Positions 1-5,785 are shown, counted from the first letter of the stretch. The stretch is DNA of 9,025 nt from Oceanospirillaceae bacterium (GCA_023954795.1 JAGSHA010000112.1:1-9025); one strand, 5' to 3'. Program-made: numbers and translations. The notes: generated from the letters alone by a model not told the origin.

Positions 1-20
1 AAGCCCAACGAATTTTTGAA

Positions 21-26
21 TATATT
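21..26 (+). promoter_or_regulatory. Candidate -10 box for aspS
   Basis: TATATT matches the sigma-70 -10 consensus at five of six positions and lies 53 nt before the aspS start. The matching -35 would fall at or beyond the left edge of the window, so it cannot be judged. A start site about 7 nt downstream would put the 5' end of the mRNA at about position 33, just where the leader stem described next begins. Confidence 0.4.
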
Positions 27-33
27 GATTAGT

Positions 34-67
34 GACCCGTTGATCGGCGGGTCCTGTGAGCAACGGG
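34..67 (+). promoter_or_regulatory. aspS leader with two mutually exclusive stems
   Basis: GACCCG (34-39) can pair with CGGGTC (48-53) across an 8-nt loop. Alternatively CCCGTTG (36-42) can pair perfectly with CAACGGG (61-67). Both pairings use bases 36-39, so they exclude each other. The second would bury the GGGA (65-68) that is the only Shine-Dalgarno-like sequence before the aspS ATG at 79. The complementarity is visible directly; a regulatory role is inference. No T-run follows either stem, so any control would be on translation rather than by termination. Confidence 0.4.
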
Positions 68-78
68 AATTTAGAACT

Positions 79-1842
79 ATGCGCAGCCATTATTGCGGCG
101 ACCTGAGAAAAGAACATATCGGTGAAGAGATTGTCCTGAACGGTTGGGTACACCGTCGCCGTGACCACGGTGGTGTTATCTTCCTGGACGTACGCGACCG
201 TGAAGGTATCACCCAGGTGGTATTCGATGCTGATCGCGAAGAAAGCTTTGCCCTGGCTGATAGCGTGCGTAGTGAGTACGTTATTGAAGTCAAAGGCCTG
301 GTGCGTGATCGCCCGGAAGGGACTGTCAATGCTGAAATGCCTACCGGTGAGATCGAAGTGCTGGGTAAAGAGCTGGTTATTCTGAATAAATCAGAAACCC
401 CTCCATTCCAGCTGGACGAGCACCAGCAGGTGGGTGAAGACGTGCGTCTGCGTCACCGTTATATCGATCTGCGTCGCCCGGAAATGCAGGACAAGCTGCG
501 TTTCCGCTCTAAGGTGACTAACGCGATCCGTAACTACCTGGATGACAACGGCTTCCTGGATATCGAAACGCCGATCCTGAACCGTGCAACACCTGAAGGC
601 GCGCGTGACTATCTGGTGCCTAGCCGTACTCACGAAGGTAGCTTCTTTGCACTGCCGCAGTCGCCACAGTTGTTCAAGCAGTTGCTGATGGTGGCGGGTT
701 TTGACCGTTACTACCAGATTGCTAAGTGTTTCCGTGACGAAGATCTGCGTGCTGATCGTCAGCCGGAATTTACCCAGATTGATATCGAAACCTCATTCAT
801 GGATGAGGAAGCGATCATGGGTATGACCGAAAACATGATCCGTGAATTGTTCCAGAACATGATGAACATCGATCTGGGTGAGTTCCCACGTATGCCATAC
901 GCGGAAGCGATGCAGCGTTACGGTTCTGATAAGCCGGATCTGCGTTTCCCAATGGAATTGGTCGACGTTGCTGATCTGATGGCTGAGATCGAGTTCAAGG
1001 TTTTTGCCGGTCCAGCTAAAGACCCTAAAGGCCGCGTTGCAGCATTGAAAGTACCGGGTGGTGCTCAGCTGACGCGTAAGATTATCGACGAATACACTAA
1101 GTTCGTGGGTATCTACGGTGCAAAAGGTCTGGCATGGATCAAGGTGAACGAACTGGAGAAAGGTGCTGAAGGCCTGCAGTCTCCAATCGTTAAGTTCCTG
1201 GGTGAAGATGTTGCCATGAAGATCATGGAGCGTCTGGAAGTTCAGAACGGTGATATCGTCTTCTTCGGTGCTGACAAAGAGAAGGTTGTAAGCGAAGCAC
1301 TGGGTGCATTGCGTATCAAAGTGGGTGAAGACATGAACATGGCGCAGTGCGAGTGGGCACCGCTGTGGGTTGTTGACTTCCCGATGTTTGAAGAGACTGA
1401 CAAGGGTGGTCTGACTGCATTGCACCACCCATTCACCGCGCCAAGCTGCTCTCCTGAAGAGTTGAAAGCGAACCCGCTGACCGCGCTGTCCCGTGCATAC
1501 GACATGGTATTGAACGGTTGCGAGCTGGGTGGTGGTTCTGTGCGTATTCACGATCAGGCGATGCAGAAGACTGTATTTGACGTGCTGGGTATCAGTGATG
1601 AAGAAGCGGAAGAGAAGTTTGGCTTCCTGCTGAACGCTCTGCAGTTCGGTGCGCCTCCTCACGGTGGTCTGGCGTTCGGTCTTGATCGACTGATCATGCT
1701 GATGACGGGTACTGAGTCTATTCGTGAAGTGATTGCGTTCCCTAAAACCCAGAGCGCATCGTGCATGATGACTGAAGCGCCGGGTGAAGTAAGCGCAGCT
1801 CAGTTGCGTGAACTGAACATCAAGCTGCGTAAGACGCCTTAA
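79..1842 (+). CDS. aspS: Aspartyl-tRNA synthetase, probably non-discriminating
   Basis: Class IIb aminoacyl-tRNA synthetase that activates aspartate with ATP and charges tRNA-Asp in the cytoplasm. The ATG at 79 gives 587 aa, the usual bacterial length, and starts with MRSHYCGDLR as in relatives; a TTG at position 16 in the same frame would add 21 unrelated residues. The N-terminal OB-fold anticodon-binding domain covers about residues 1-105. Class II motif 2 is at about 218-235 (FRDEDLRADRQPEFTQID), followed by the bacterial GAD insert at about 285-415. Motif 3 is near 529-537 (GGLAFGLDR). In the anticodon domain the E. coli Leu and Lys positions are His30 and Gly81, the pattern described for non-discriminating enzymes such as that of Pseudomonas aeruginosa, which also charge tRNA-Asn. 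It is followed by its own terminator, so it is probably monocistronic. Confidence 0.97.
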   Translation: MRSHYCGDLRKEHIGEEIVLNGWVHRRRDHGGVIFLDVRDREGITQVVFDADREESFALADSVRSEYVIEVKGLVRDRPEGTVNAEMPTGEIEVLGKELVILNKSETPPFQLDEHQQVGEDVRLRHRYIDLRRPEMQDKLRFRSKVTNAIRNYLDDNGFLDIETPILNRATPEGARDYLVPSRTHEGSFFALPQSPQLFKQLLMVAGFDRYYQIAKCFRDEDLRADRQPEFTQIDIETSFMDEEAIMGMTENMIRELFQNMMNIDLGEFPRMPYAEAMQRYGSDKPDLRFPMELVDVADLMAEIEFKVFAGPAKDPKGRVAALKVPGGAQLTRKIIDEYTKFVGIYGAKGLAWIKVNELEKGAEGLQSPIVKFLGEDVAMKIMERLEVQNGDIVFFGADKEKVVSEALGALRIKVGEDMNMAQCEWAPLWVVDFPMFEETDKGGLTALHHPFTAPSCSPEELKANPLTALSRAYDMVLNGCELGGGSVRIHDQAMQKTVFDVLGISDEEAEEKFGFLLNALQFGAPPHGGLAFGLDRLIMLMTGTESIREVIAFPKTQSASCMMTEAPGEVSAAQLRELNIKLRKTP

Positions 1843-1896
1843 GTCTGAGCGGTTAAGTCGGGGCTAGGGCGAGAGATCGCTGTGTAGCTCTTCTGG

Positions 1897-1926
1897 AAAA
1901 GCCGAGGCCGTTGTCTCGGCTTTTTT
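1897..1926 (+). terminator. Rho-independent terminator of aspS
   Basis: GCCGAG (1901-1906) pairs with CTCGGC (1915-1920) around an 8-nt loop. Four As before the stem and a run of six Ts after it (1921-1926) allow the stem to be extended and give the classic U-tract. It lies 55 nt after the aspS stop and separates aspS from the ruv genes. Confidence 0.9.
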
Positions 1927-1950
1927 GTTCACGGAGAAAGGCGGTTTGTT

Positions 1951-1978
1951 ATGCGATTTATTGCATCATCAATGATGC
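1951..1978. promoter_or_regulatory. Palindromic operator-like site upstream of ruvC
   Basis: GCATCAT (1963-1969) and ATGATGC (1972-1978) form a perfect inverted repeat with a 2-bp centre. A third, looser arm at 1951-1954 (ATGC) mirrors 1963-1966 (GCAT), so ATGC/GCAT half-sites recur every 12 bp. It is not a LexA box (CTG-N10-CAG), the site known to control ruvAB in E. coli. It lies just upstream of a possible -10 (TATTAT, 1986-1991) with only a weak -35 (TTGCAT, 1961-1966, 19-nt spacing). A regulator-binding site is a reasonable inference; which protein binds is unknown. Confidence 0.4.
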
Positions 1979-2020
1979 TAACGCGTATTATGGACGGCAA
2001 TAATCTGAACTGATGGTTTT

Positions 2021-2536
2021 ATGTTAATACTCGGAATTGATCCGGGGTCACGCATCACCGGTTACGGTGTCATCAATAGCGTGGGCTCAAAAAATGAATA
2101 TGTCGCCAGTGGTTGTATTCGCATCAAGGGTGATGCGCTGCCTGAACGCCTGCAGCAGGTCTTTGAGGGGGTGACTGAGGTGATTAGTCGTTATTGCCCT
2201 CAGGAGATGGCGATTGAGCAAGTGTTTATGGCGAAAAATGCGGACTCTGCACTGAAGCTGGGGCAGGCGCGTGGTGTTGCCATTGTGGCGGGTACCAATC
2301 AGGAGCTGCCGATTTACGAGTACGCGGCGAGAAAGGTAAAGCAATCTGTTGTTGGTAATGGTTCGGCGGATAAAGCACAAGTTCAGCATATGGTCGCACA
2401 TATTCTGAAGCTGCCAGGCTTGCCTCAGGTAGATGCTGCGGATGGGCTTGCTATTGCGCTTTGTCATGCGCATACCCGTACGAATCTGGTGCAGATGGCT
2501 GGAGCACGTTCAAACCGAAAGGGGCGTTGGCGTTAG
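2021..2536 (+). CDS. ruvC: Holliday junction resolvase RuvC
   Basis: Endonuclease that acts as a dimer to cut Holliday junctions symmetrically during recombinational repair, working with RuvAB. The 171-aa product is full length for the family (about 172-175). The RNase H-like fold is marked by the N-terminal LGIDPGSRITGYG, and the four metal-binding acidic residues are all present: Asp7, Glu66 (in AIEQVFMAKNADSALKLGQA), Asp138 and Asp141 (in DAADGLAIA). The start fits the E. coli protein within two residues, but the Shine-Dalgarno is poor (GATGG at 2012-2016). A 4-codon reading frame beginning at ATG 2013 overlaps the start out of frame. The stop TAG abuts the ATG of the next gene. The yebC gene that usually precedes ruvC is absent. 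Confidence 0.97.
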   Translation: MLILGIDPGSRITGYGVINSVGSKNEYVASGCIRIKGDALPERLQQVFEGVTEVISRYCPQEMAIEQVFMAKNADSALKLGQARGVAIVAGTNQELPIYEYAARKVKQSVVGNGSADKAQVQHMVAHILKLPGLPQVDAADGLAIALCHAHTRTNLVQMAGARSNRKGRWR

Positions 2537-3202
2537 ATGGATTACGAAACTTTTATCTATTTTGCTGAGATCGTGGGGATAGCGGTATTTGCGGTGACCG
2601 GTGCACTGGCGGCGCAAGGTAAGCGTCTGGATATTCTGGGTGTTGTTGTCCTGGCGATCGTGACATCGTTGGGTGGCGGTACGATTCGTGATATTACCCT
2701 GGATGCCCATCCTATAGGTTGGATTGTTGATACAAGTTACCTGTGGACTGCAATCGTGTCGGCTGTAGGAGCATTTATTCTCTGTCGATATGTAGCATAT
2801 CCGCGCCGTGCGTTGTTGGTGCTGGATGCTATGGGATTGGCGCTATTCGCGATTCTGGGCGCACAGAAAGCGATGGCCATGGGACAGTCGGATGTGGTCG
2901 TGGTAATGATGGCCATGATCACCGGTACAGCAGGTGGTATGATTCGCGACATTCTGACACGAGAAATCCCATTGATACTTCACCGTGGTGGTGAAATCTA
3001 CGCAACATGTGCGATTGCTGGTGCGATTTTCTTTGTCTCGTTTGATGGTTTGATTGAGGACCGTCTGCTGGCGCTGATCTCAATGGGTTTGATCTTTGCC
3101 ACACGCATGGCCGCGGTGTTTGCGGATCTGCGTTTGCCTGAATTTATTGTTGCAGGACACCGTCTGGAGTCAGACAAAACTGCCCGGGATATGGAGAAGT
3201 AA
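2537..3202 (+). CDS. TRIC-family (UPF0126, YadS/YicG-like) membrane channel protein
   Basis: A 221-aa inner-membrane protein of the trimeric intracellular cation channel family, formerly UPF0126; bacterial and archaeal members form homotrimeric cation-permeable channels, but the cellular role in bacteria is not settled. The sequence is almost entirely hydrophobic segments, about seven, and carries the family's internal duplication: FAVTGALAAQG (18-28) followed by GGGTIRD (46-52) in the first half, and FAILGAQKAMAMG (104-116) followed by GGMIRD (133-138) in the second. The C-terminal 20 or so residues are charged and probably cytoplasmic. The ATG directly follows the ruvC stop (TAGATG), suggesting coupled translation, and ruvA begins 4 nt after its own stop. 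No link between TRIC proteins and Holliday-junction processing is known to me; the position may simply give co-expression. Confidence 0.9.
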   Translation: MDYETFIYFAEIVGIAVFAVTGALAAQGKRLDILGVVVLAIVTSLGGGTIRDITLDAHPIGWIVDTSYLWTAIVSAVGAFILCRYVAYPRRALLVLDAMGLALFAILGAQKAMAMGQSDVVVVMMAMITGTAGGMIRDILTREIPLILHRGGEIYATCAIAGAIFFVSFDGLIEDRLLALISMGLIFATRMAAVFADLRLPEFIVAGHRLESDKTARDMEK

Positions 3203-3206
3203 ATCA

Positions 3207-3842
3207 GTGATTGGAAGGCTAAGAGGTGAGCTGCTGGAAAAGCACCCGCCGCAACTGTTGATTGATGTAAATGGCGTTGGCTATGAAGTTGAAGCCTCCA
3301 TGAATACCTTCTATCGTTTGCCGGAGCTGGGCAGGCAGGTCACGTTGTTTACGCACTTTGTGGTGCGTGAAGATGCGCAGCTGCTCTATGGCTTTGCTGA
3401 TCGGGAGGAGCGGTTGCTGTTCCGTACCTTGATCAAAGTGAATGGCGTGGGGCCAAAACTCGCGCTAACCATTTTGTCGGGCATCAGTGCCAACGATTTT
3501 GTACGTTCGGTGCACGATCAGGATACCGCAGCGTTGGTGCGATTGCCTGGCGTCGGTAAAAAGACCGCCGAGCGGTTGATCGTTGAGATGAAAGATAAGC
3601 TGAAAGATCTGCAGGTAGCCGATTTTGGTGAATTCCAGTTGAGCGGCGGCGGTGATCCTGATGTTGCTGTTTCGATGCCAGTAGCAGATCATCGAGCAGA
3701 AGCTGAGAGCGCGTTGGTTGCGCTAGGATACAAGCCAGTACAGGCGACCAAGGCGATTGCTCAGGCTGAGAAAGCCTTGGGTCCTGGCGCTAGCAGTGAA
3801 GATCTGATCCGGCAGTCGTTAAAGTCGATGGTTTCGGGTTAG
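3207..3842 (+). CDS. ruvA: Holliday junction branch-migration subunit RuvA
   Basis: Tetrameric DNA-binding protein that holds the four-way junction in a square-planar form and loads the RuvB motors. I place the start at GTG 3207, which gives VIGRLRGELLEKHPP, matching the conserved RuvA N-terminus (MIGRLRG), and has GGAGAAG (3193-3199) 7 nt upstream. An ATG in the same frame at 3096 would add 37 unrelated residues and overlap the channel gene. The 211-aa protein has the OB-fold domain at about 1-65 (FTHFVVREDAQLLYGF), helix-hairpin-helix motifs at about 75-90 (LIKVNGVGPKLA) and 110-125 (LVRLPGVGKKTAERL), a flexible acidic linker, and the RuvB-binding domain III from about residue 161. The Shine-Dalgarno lies inside the end of the channel gene, so the two are tightly linked. 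Confidence 0.96.
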   Translation: MIGRLRGELLEKHPPQLLIDVNGVGYEVEASMNTFYRLPELGRQVTLFTHFVVREDAQLLYGFADREERLLFRTLIKVNGVGPKLALTILSGISANDFVRSVHDQDTAALVRLPGVGKKTAERLIVEMKDKLKDLQVADFGEFQLSGGGDPDVAVSMPVADHRAEAESALVALGYKPVQATKAIAQAEKALGPGASSEDLIRQSLKSMVSG

Positions 3843-3853
3843 CGGTGTGGTTG

Positions 3854-3884
3854 GTGACATCGGTTTTTGTAAGAACAATTAAAT
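3854..3884 (+). promoter_or_regulatory. Weak candidate promoter for ruvB
   Basis: GTGACA (3854-3859) matches the -35 consensus at five positions, and TTAAAT (3879-3884) matches the -10 at four, but the 19-nt spacing is long. The 67-nt ruvA-ruvB gap is larger than the other gaps of this cluster, which leaves room for an internal promoter. Simple read-through from ruvA is equally likely. Confidence 0.25.
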
Positions 3885-3909
3885 TTACGTGTGATTTGAG
3901 GCTCCAACC

Positions 3910-4923
3910 ATGATCGAAGCAGATCGTTTTATCTCGCCTGCCAGCAATCCTGTTGAAGAAGCGCAGGATCGGGCAATTCGTCCCAAAACGCTGGAGGATT
4001 ATGTCGGTCAGCCTGCTGTGTGTGAGCAGATGGAGATCTTTATCCATGCGGCTAAAGGACGTGGTGAAGCATTGGATCACACGTTGATCTTCGGTCCGCC
4101 GGGTCTGGGTAAGACGACGTTGGCTAATATCATTGCTAACGAAATGGGGTCTGAGATTAAAACGACGTCGGGCCCGGTGTTGGAGAAAGCGGGTGATCTG
4201 GCTGCGCTGCTCACCAATCTTGAGCCGGGAGATGTGCTGTTTATTGATGAAATTCACCGCCTTAGTCCTAATGTGGAGGAGGTTCTGTATCCGGCCATGG
4301 AGGACTATCAACTGGATATTATGATCGGTGAAGGCCCGGCCGCGCGTTCGATAAAATTGGAATTGCCACCGTTTACGCTGGTGGGGGCAACCACGCGCGC
4401 AGGGTTGCTGACGTCGCCGCTGCGAGATCGATTTGGTATCGTGCAGCGCCTTGAATTTTACAATATCGATGACCTGTCCAGTATCGTCGGTCGTTCGGCT
4501 GAGTTGTCAGGCACGAGTGTCGATGAGCGCGGTGCGCGTGAAATTGCTTGCCGCTCTCGTGGAACGCCGCGTATTGCCAATCGCTTGCTGCGTCGTGCGC
4601 GTGATTATGCGGAAGTTAAAGGTGATGGGCATATCTCATCGGAGATGGCTGATCGTGCCTTAAACATGCTGAATGTCGATAATAGCGGTTTTGATCATAT
4701 GGATCGCCGCATGTTGCTGGCGATGATTGAGAAGTTCGGTGGTGGGCCTGTAGGGGTTGAGAGTCTCGCAGCGGCCATCAGCGAAGAGCGCGATACGATT
4801 GAAGATGTGCTGGAGCCGTACCTGATCCAGCAAGGCTTTATTATGCGTACGCCAAGGGGGCGCGTAGCAACAGATCATGCCTATCGCCACTTCGGAATCG
4901 ACAAACCGGACATGGATCAATAG
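3910..4923 (+). CDS. ruvB: Holliday junction branch-migration ATPase RuvB
   Basis: AAA+ ATPase that forms hexameric rings on two arms of a RuvA-bound junction and pumps DNA through them. The 337-aa product starts MIEADRFIS, as in E. coli, and has the normal family length. Walker A is GPPGLGKTT (62-70) and Walker B is LFIDEIH with Asp113-Glu114. Sensor 1 is in VGATTRAG (158-165), and the arginine-finger region is SPLRDRFG with Arg174. Sensor 2 lies in RGTPRIANRLLRR. The winged-helix DNA-binding domain fills the C-terminus and contains GGGPVGVESLAAAI and EPYLIQQGFIMRTPRGR. The Shine-Dalgarno is GAGG (3898-3901), 8 nt before the ATG. In many gammaproteobacteria ybgC follows; here a DksA-like gene does. 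Confidence 0.98.
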   Translation: MIEADRFISPASNPVEEAQDRAIRPKTLEDYVGQPAVCEQMEIFIHAAKGRGEALDHTLIFGPPGLGKTTLANIIANEMGSEIKTTSGPVLEKAGDLAALLTNLEPGDVLFIDEIHRLSPNVEEVLYPAMEDYQLDIMIGEGPAARSIKLELPPFTLVGATTRAGLLTSPLRDRFGIVQRLEFYNIDDLSSIVGRSAELSGTSVDERGAREIACRSRGTPRIANRLLRRARDYAEVKGDGHISSEMADRALNMLNVDNSGFDHMDRRMLLAMIEKFGGGPVGVESLAAAISEERDTIEDVLEPYLIQQGFIMRTPRGRVATDHAYRHFGIDKPDMDQ

Positions 4924-4964
4924 AAGAGAACAAAACGCGGCTATCCCTGTCTGTCTGACATTGA

Positions 4965-5033
4965 TCAACGCCCTGCAGCCCGTGCGTTGACTAAGATGTG
5001 AGTTAGTACATCAACACGGATAAAAGGGCTGCA
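4965..5033 (+). promoter_or_regulatory. Structured leader with loop complementary to downstream RBS
   Basis: TCAACGC (4965-4971) and GCGTTGA (4984-4990) form a perfect 7-bp stem with a 12-nt loop. Eight loop bases, TGCAGCCC (4974-4981), are exactly complementary to GGGCTGCA (5026-5033), which includes the Gs of the AAGGG Shine-Dalgarno (5024-5028) of the DksA-like gene starting at 5035. A second small stem, GATGT/ACATC (4995-4999 with 5008-5012), lies between. Loop-to-RBS pairing would make a pseudoknot that blocks ribosome entry. There is no T-run after the first stem, so it is not a normal ruvB terminator. The pairings are seen; control of translation is inferred. If transcription started at the TTGACT (4987-4992), the stem would not be in the mRNA, but no good -10 follows that box. 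Confidence 0.4.
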
Positions 5034-5034
5034 A

Positions 5035-5418
5035 ATGGTTACTACAATCACCGCATCCAAGGTACTGGCGTTTAAGGCCGAGATCGAAAAGCATTTACGT
5101 TGTCTGCGTGAAGAGGCGCGCGAGGAGTTGCGCGATACTCAGCAGATGGGAGAAAGTACATTTACCGGGTCGGCTCATGATCGCACCGAAGAGGCTGAGC
5201 AGGCGGCGGCTGTTGCGCTGAATTTAATGAATCTGTCTCGTCATACGGATGAAATTCGTGCCTGTATCGAGGCGCTTCATCGCATCGAAGAAGGTGAATA
5301 CGGTATTTGCCTCGAGTGTGGCGATGATATTGAGCTAAATCGCCTGCATGCGAATCCAATAGCCGTTCGTTGTGTGCGTTGTCAGTCTGCTGGAGAGACC
5401 CTTAGGGCGGTGAGTTGA
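5035..5418 (+). CDS. DksA/TraR-family C4 zinc-finger protein
   Basis: A 127-aa protein of the DksA/TraR family, whose known members bind in the RNA polymerase secondary channel and change promoter response to ppGpp. It shows the family layout: a charged helical N-terminus forming a coiled coil (about 8-87), then a C4 zinc finger C92-x2-C95-x17-C113-x2-C116 with the same spacing as E. coli DksA, preceded by the typical EEGEYGIC. It is shorter than DksA (151 aa). At the coiled-coil tip the DPVDRA of DksA reads SAHDRT (46-51), so the second Asp is kept but the first Asp and the Ala are not; DksA-like transcriptional activity therefore cannot be assumed. The ATG at 5035 has AAGGG 6 nt upstream. 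It occupies the place of ybgC between ruvB and tolQ and is bounded by its own leader and terminator, so it may be a separate unit. Confidence 0.88.
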   Translation: MVTTITASKVLAFKAEIEKHLRCLREEAREELRDTQQMGESTFTGSAHDRTEEAEQAAAVALNLMNLSRHTDEIRACIEALHRIEEGEYGICLECGDDIELNRLHANPIAVRCVRCQSAGETLRAVS

Positions 5419-5432
5419 GTTCCGTCTTTTTT
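5404..5432 (+). terminator. Terminator overlapping the end of the DksA-like gene
   Basis: AGGGCGG (5404-5410) can pair with CCGTCTT (5422-5428), with two G-U pairs, across an 11-nt loop. The pairing runs straight into a six-T run (5427-5432). The left arm is coding sequence and the TGA stop (5416-5418) lies in the loop. It is less stable than the aspS terminator because of the wobble pairs and the long loop, but it is the only stem with a T-run after this gene. Confidence 0.5.
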
Positions 5433-5685
5433 ATCACTCTTAAGTCTTTGCTCTAGGTTCCCTCCTTTATTTATGTAACCTTCTCCTGTTATTGTTTCCT
5501 GATAGGCTGGTGTGGGCTTTTTTAGCGCATGCCGGGCTACAATTTATTGGGAATGCCTGAACTTTTTTGAGCTGTAAACGTCCCATTCGAGACGGTTGAT
5601 TGAGGAGGTGTGTTTTCTCAATCGCTGCGGATGTGTTTTGGTGTTGTGAGCATGTAAAAAACCAGGCTCGTTGTGACGCAGGACG

Positions 5686-5714
5686 TGATCTCTGATATAT
5701 CCCGCCGGTATAAT
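5686..5714 (+). promoter_or_regulatory. Promoter of the tol operon
   Basis: A perfect TATAAT stands at 5709-5714, 71 nt before the tolQ start. The region 17 nt upstream (TGATCT, 5686-5691) is a poor -35, so the promoter may be weak, need an activator, or rely on the -10. A start site at about 5721 would give a leader of some 65 nt containing the hairpin at 5736-5751. Confidence 0.55.
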
Positions 5715-5735
5715 CAATAACCTAATTTCTTTTCC

Positions 5736-5751
5736 TGACGCTTTGGCGTCA
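5736..5751 (+). other. Small hairpin in the tolQ leader
   Basis: TGACGC (5736-5741) pairs perfectly with GCGTCA (5746-5751) around a TTTG tetraloop. It has no following T-run, so it is not a terminator, and it ends 20 nt before the tolQ Shine-Dalgarno (AGAGGG, 5772-5777). It may protect the mRNA 5' end or be a protein-binding site; its role is unknown. Confidence 0.45.
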
Positions 5752-5785
5752 AGTTCTATCTGTACAGCAATAGAGGGCAGCCGAA

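Larger units (their letters stand above)
5419..5785. other. 367-nt intergenic gap without a recognisable gene
   Basis: No reading frame of useful length with a ribosome-binding site was found on either strand, and nothing resembling ybgC, the usual neighbour of tolQ, remains. The stretch is T-rich on the + strand, with T-runs at 5427, 5518 and 5563. It contains a 7-bp hairpin (GATTGAG 5598-5604 with CTCAATC 5617-5623) whose left side and loop hold a GGAGG (5604-5608). No start codon lies at a usable distance from that GGAGG. A TATAAT box and a small leader hairpin near the right end are listed separately. Confidence 0.7.

Noticed and set aside
16..78. In-frame TTG start 21 codons before the aspS ATG
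   Set aside because: It overlaps the candidate -10 box, has no ribosome-binding site, and its residues match no AspRS N-terminus; the ATG at 79 fits the family exactly.
793..1662. 289-codon open frame on the minus strand inside aspS
   Set aside because: It lies fully within a strongly conserved gene and has no recognisable domain; its His/Gln/Thr/Arg-rich composition is typical of antisense shadow frames.
1990..2027. Tiny frames before ruvC (7 codons from 1990, 4 codons from 2013, linked by TGATG)
   Set aside because: Neither has a Shine-Dalgarno; frames this short are expected by chance. A leader-peptide role cannot be supported from one sequence.
3096..3206. Upstream ATG extension of ruvA by 37 codons
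   Set aside because: It overlaps the channel gene and gives a Cys/Leu/Arg-rich stretch absent from RuvA; GTG 3207 has a good Shine-Dalgarno and gives the conserved N-terminus.
3790..4311. 173-codon minus-strand frame across the ruvA-ruvB junction
   Set aside because: It is mostly antisense to ruvB, with no domain or upstream signals, and is explained by codon bias of the real gene.
5579..5594. CGTC/GACG stem with a TTCGA loop resembling a tRNA T-arm
   Set aside because: No matching acceptor, D-arm or anticodon arm can be placed around it; it is a chance short hairpin.
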